From assembly GCA_029207755.1 (NCBI GenBank), contig JARCOQ010000006.1, forward strand, positions 72,824,093 to 72,888,092: a stretch of 64,000 nt of DNA. Direction: 5' to 3'. Of the stretch, positions 60,901-64,000 are shown one piece after another (the stretch's first letter is position 1; each line of letters opens with the position of its first letter). This DNA comes from Chamaea fasciata. Its lineage: Eukaryota; Chordata; Aves; Passeriformes; Sylviidae. The position numbers and the translations under genes were made by a program. Under the pieces are notes generated by a model. It saw only the letters and a program-made list of their open reading frames with translations, was not told where the DNA came from and did no database searches.

Positions 60901-63900
60901 TATTGATCTGGAGGGGTTTTTTTTGTTTGTTTGTATTTTTTCTTTTCTAATTTGCTTTCCGGAAAGCTCAAATGAAAGCAACCAATCCTATTCACTAACT
61001 CAGTAAACTCATGGTGTTGCTCAGAGCAATGCAAATTGGAATTCCAACTGAGTAGGAATTTCAAGAGGTTCCCAGAGTTCCTTTAGAGAATAAGCATGTC
61101 TGAGTAGGGCTGTGCTCTGCCAGCCAAGCTTGTGCTTAGTTTTCACAGAATAAATTCAGTGTGCATTTATCTGGCAGAAGTTACTCAGCCATTTTGAGCA
61201 ACTTGACTGCAATGTGTTATCACCAGCAGAGATTTTTCTCCACTGAACAGGCAAATGCAACTTTTTTTTCTGAGAAAATGTGGTTTTGTTACTCTCAGAC
61301 GCAATTTGAGGACAGATCATTCATATGCTGACAATATGGCTAAATATTGATGTTCATGTTATTTGGATAGCAGTCCCATAACATATTGCATCTATCAAAC
61401 AATTACCTTGTCACTAGCTCTTTAAAATCCAGAAAAATGGAAGTGCACAAGCATTTGTTGATCCATGTCATTCCCCACACCAATAACTTGCAGCTGGAAA
61501 CCAACAACCTAATTAGTACCTTGTTGGGCCACAAGACCTTCTGAGAATTCACTGTGCACAGGAAATCCAGACTTCTGAAAGTGTTTCTTGGCTGATTCTC
61601 TGGGCTTCCGGTAGATTTTTGTTGCAATCTAACCAGGGATTGCATCCCTTAAACTATAATGCTGAAGTTACTCTGAATTTGGTTATTGGTTTCTGCTGAA
61701 ACAGGACTGAACTTCAGCACATATTTTTCCTGTTGCAGAATGGCTGATTTTTTTACTATGATTATATAAAAAATCTAAAAAATCATTCCCACCACAATAA
61801 AGTAATTCAAGAGATGAGAAAGAGAAAACCATTGATGACATGAAGCTTATTCCTTCACTTCTATTCTTTCCTTTTTTAAATGACAACTGTTTGGAACAAG
61901 GATCCTACTCCTCAGTAACCTAAAAGCAGCCAGTGTTAACTTGTCATTCTAGGAGGAGCAGTTACAGCCAACATATTAGGAGCCACACAATGTCATTTTC
62001 TCTATTATGGTGTGTTTGGATAGCAACTGTAAAGTTGCCATTTTTCACAGCTTTTCAGGATTTATGAAGAAGACCCCCATGATTTTACTGTTTTCATTAC
62101 CACACCATTTTTTAGCGACATGCCCAGATTTTGCTAACAGAAATAACAACACCCCCTGAAGTCCGCCATCTTATTTCTCCAAGAGTGCAAAGGAATACAG
62201 ACGGGGGCTGTGTCAGCCCTAACAACACCAGGGCTTTCAAACATTACAGTGATCTCACTAAATTGCATTTAGACATGCTCTCAAAATGCCATCAGTTCCA
62301 AACTGCTCCAGAGCCATCCCTGCCTGCAGCAGCCTGTTGGATTGTACCTGGAGATAAGGGATGAACGTGATCACTGCCTTGGCCAAGTGCTGCTGGTGCA
62401 GTGCTCAAGGTCACTCCCAAGCCCACCTCTGCACGTGCTGGGTGATGAACGGCTGCACTCAGCCGTGCTGATGGGTCCATCCTTCTCGCAGGCAGTGACC
62501 AACACTGAGCAGCTGGCGGCAAGGCTGCTTCATCTTCCCACTGCTTGGCGGGGGCAGAAAGAAAAGAAAAAGGAAAAAGCCCACTATTAGAAAAAGATTT
62601 ATCAGTAAATGTAGCAGAGACATGCTTGACCTCCATATCTTCTCTTGTTTCCCAAAGGCAGCACATGTAAGATATTTCCTGTCTTTCATGTTACTGGCTG
62701 GAATGCATCACGAAGTCCAAATTTGCAACCTGCTGTGTGTTTTAGTCATTAGGCATGACTTTGTCTCTTGATATGAACTGCAGCCAACTGTTCACTGTTT
62801 TAATAATGCAGTTTCTTCAGAATTCCCCCTTCTCCTGGACAAATAAACAAGAGAACCCAGCCAGGCTAAAAGCTGCAGTTCTGCCGAGGCTGCTGTGTCT
62901 TCCAGTACCTTATTCCCAAATCAGCACACCACACTCTGCTCTAGCTAACCAAAACATTAGTCACAGTAGCCTCCACCTGTTATTCAGGAGCCAAAATTCA
63001 AAGGTTAATGAACAACTAAAAGTAGCTATTAGACTTCAAACAAGCTTATTTGACAACTTGAAAGAAGGAGTTTACTGGCTGCAGCTTGGTTCTACATTCA
63101 CTTATCTGTCCACAACATCCAAGCATTGTTAACTATATATTATTTTTTTTTCATTTATAGCCATTCTGCAGAGACATAACCCAGGTTATTAAACTACTGT
63201 ATTATCTTTGCCAGCTATGTGTCTTGGACTGTGTTTTCAACACATTTACTCAGTATTTCAACCTCTGACCATCTTCAAAATCAACTGAAGACAACTTTTA
63301 AGGACATTAAAATATACATCACCTGTAAAAGGCAGGTCTGGTTATGCTTTGATGGCCATAAGTGGTACACAAGTACTGGTTATGCCTTTGCTCCACTAAT
63401 ATTACATATACATTTAGTAAATGTGTTCAAAATGAAAGAAACTTCTAGAATTTCTGACTGTATCTACAACAAGCCTTCTGCAGGAGAGAAAAAAAGAACT
63501 AAAATAGGTGCACATGACAAACTGATACCTGATTTGAAAACCAGATGAAAGAGGTCTCACCCTCACAGAAAGTGACCTTGTAGGGCTGCTCTGCCACTCC
63601 AACAATAAAAGTTTATTCTGTGAGGAGCACAATCAGTAGAACTTGATTTCCTGCTAATTTTTGTCCCCTGAGTCTCCTTCCAGTGTCCTAAGCCATCTGC
63701 TCTCCATGGGAATGTGTGGATACCTGCAGGGGTCAGTGTGGTGCTGGAGCCATGGGCTGGCCCAGCAGCTGCTGTCAAACCCATGAGGTAACTGACGGGT
63801 TCTGCTGGTGTGTCAGCGTGGGCACCAACAGGAATCCTTTCCTTCCATCCAGCTCCCAGTGCTCCTACACATCACAGGCAATTAAGGTGATTAAATCCCA

Positions 63901-64000
63901 TTTCAGCTGAAGGTGCTGAGGCCTTTCCAAGGTTATGAAGGGGAGACTGCCCAGCAGAGCGAGGTCAGACCACAGCAGGTTGCCCTGGTAAGTTGTGAGC
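57986..64000. other. AT-rich unique DNA, no gene seen
   Basis: No supported gene in the last 6 kb. Frames reach 125 codons (62755-63132 plus, 62292-62666 minus) without recognisable domains. A 12-A run lies near 59474. No mobile-element ends or RNA genes are visible. Confidence 0.5.

Overview
The window looks like nuclear DNA of a bird, most likely a songbird. It has long AT-rich stretches with no long open frames, few interspersed repeats, CR1 LINE 3' ends ending in the 'gattctatga / attctgtgat' type tail, one solo LTR, and a sharply bounded CpG-rich island. Nothing looks bacterial, viral-genomic or organellar. The species call is inference; class-level avian/reptilian origin rests on the CR1 tails. 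I found no intact protein-coding gene that I can name. The only recognisable coding homology is a short decayed C2H2 zinc-finger fragment.

Layout. 1-6172 is AT-rich unique sequence with one perfect 108-bp tandem duplication (1020-1235). 6173-16367 is the structured part. Two nearly identical ~715-bp direct repeats (6173-6887 and 15654-16367) bracket a ~9.5-kb block. Inside it are a degenerate minisatellite (about 7545-8690), then a CpG island (about 8400-11720) built as a large imperfect palindrome centred near 9720. Each palindrome arm carries, from outside to inside, minisatellite units, a GC-box/TTTAAA/ETS promoter-like core, a GC-rich exon-1-like block ending in a possible splice donor, and a pyrimidine tract. 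The two cores face each other. Near the centre, a splice acceptor plus AATAAA could be the last exon of a very short transcript. The zinc-finger fragment (10723-10845) sits in the outer part of the right arm.

From 16368 to 64000 the sequence is mostly AT-rich and apparently intergenic or intronic. It holds a solo LTR with 4-bp target-site duplications (17088-17610, minus orientation, with a duplicated AP-1 site), a second CR1 3' end (27731-27790), several homopolymer and dinucleotide runs, a GC-richer patch (43135-44070) and a good TATA-box candidate promoter (57937). Several minus-strand stretches between 44.8 and 54.3 kb have an open frame between plausible splice sites. Three adjacent ones have compatible phases, but such candidates are expected often by chance and are reported only as weak leads.

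How the parts relate. The direct repeats, inverted promoter arms and zinc-finger remnant suggest a locus rearranged by duplication, perhaps of a lineage-specific zinc-finger family. That link is inference from proximity.
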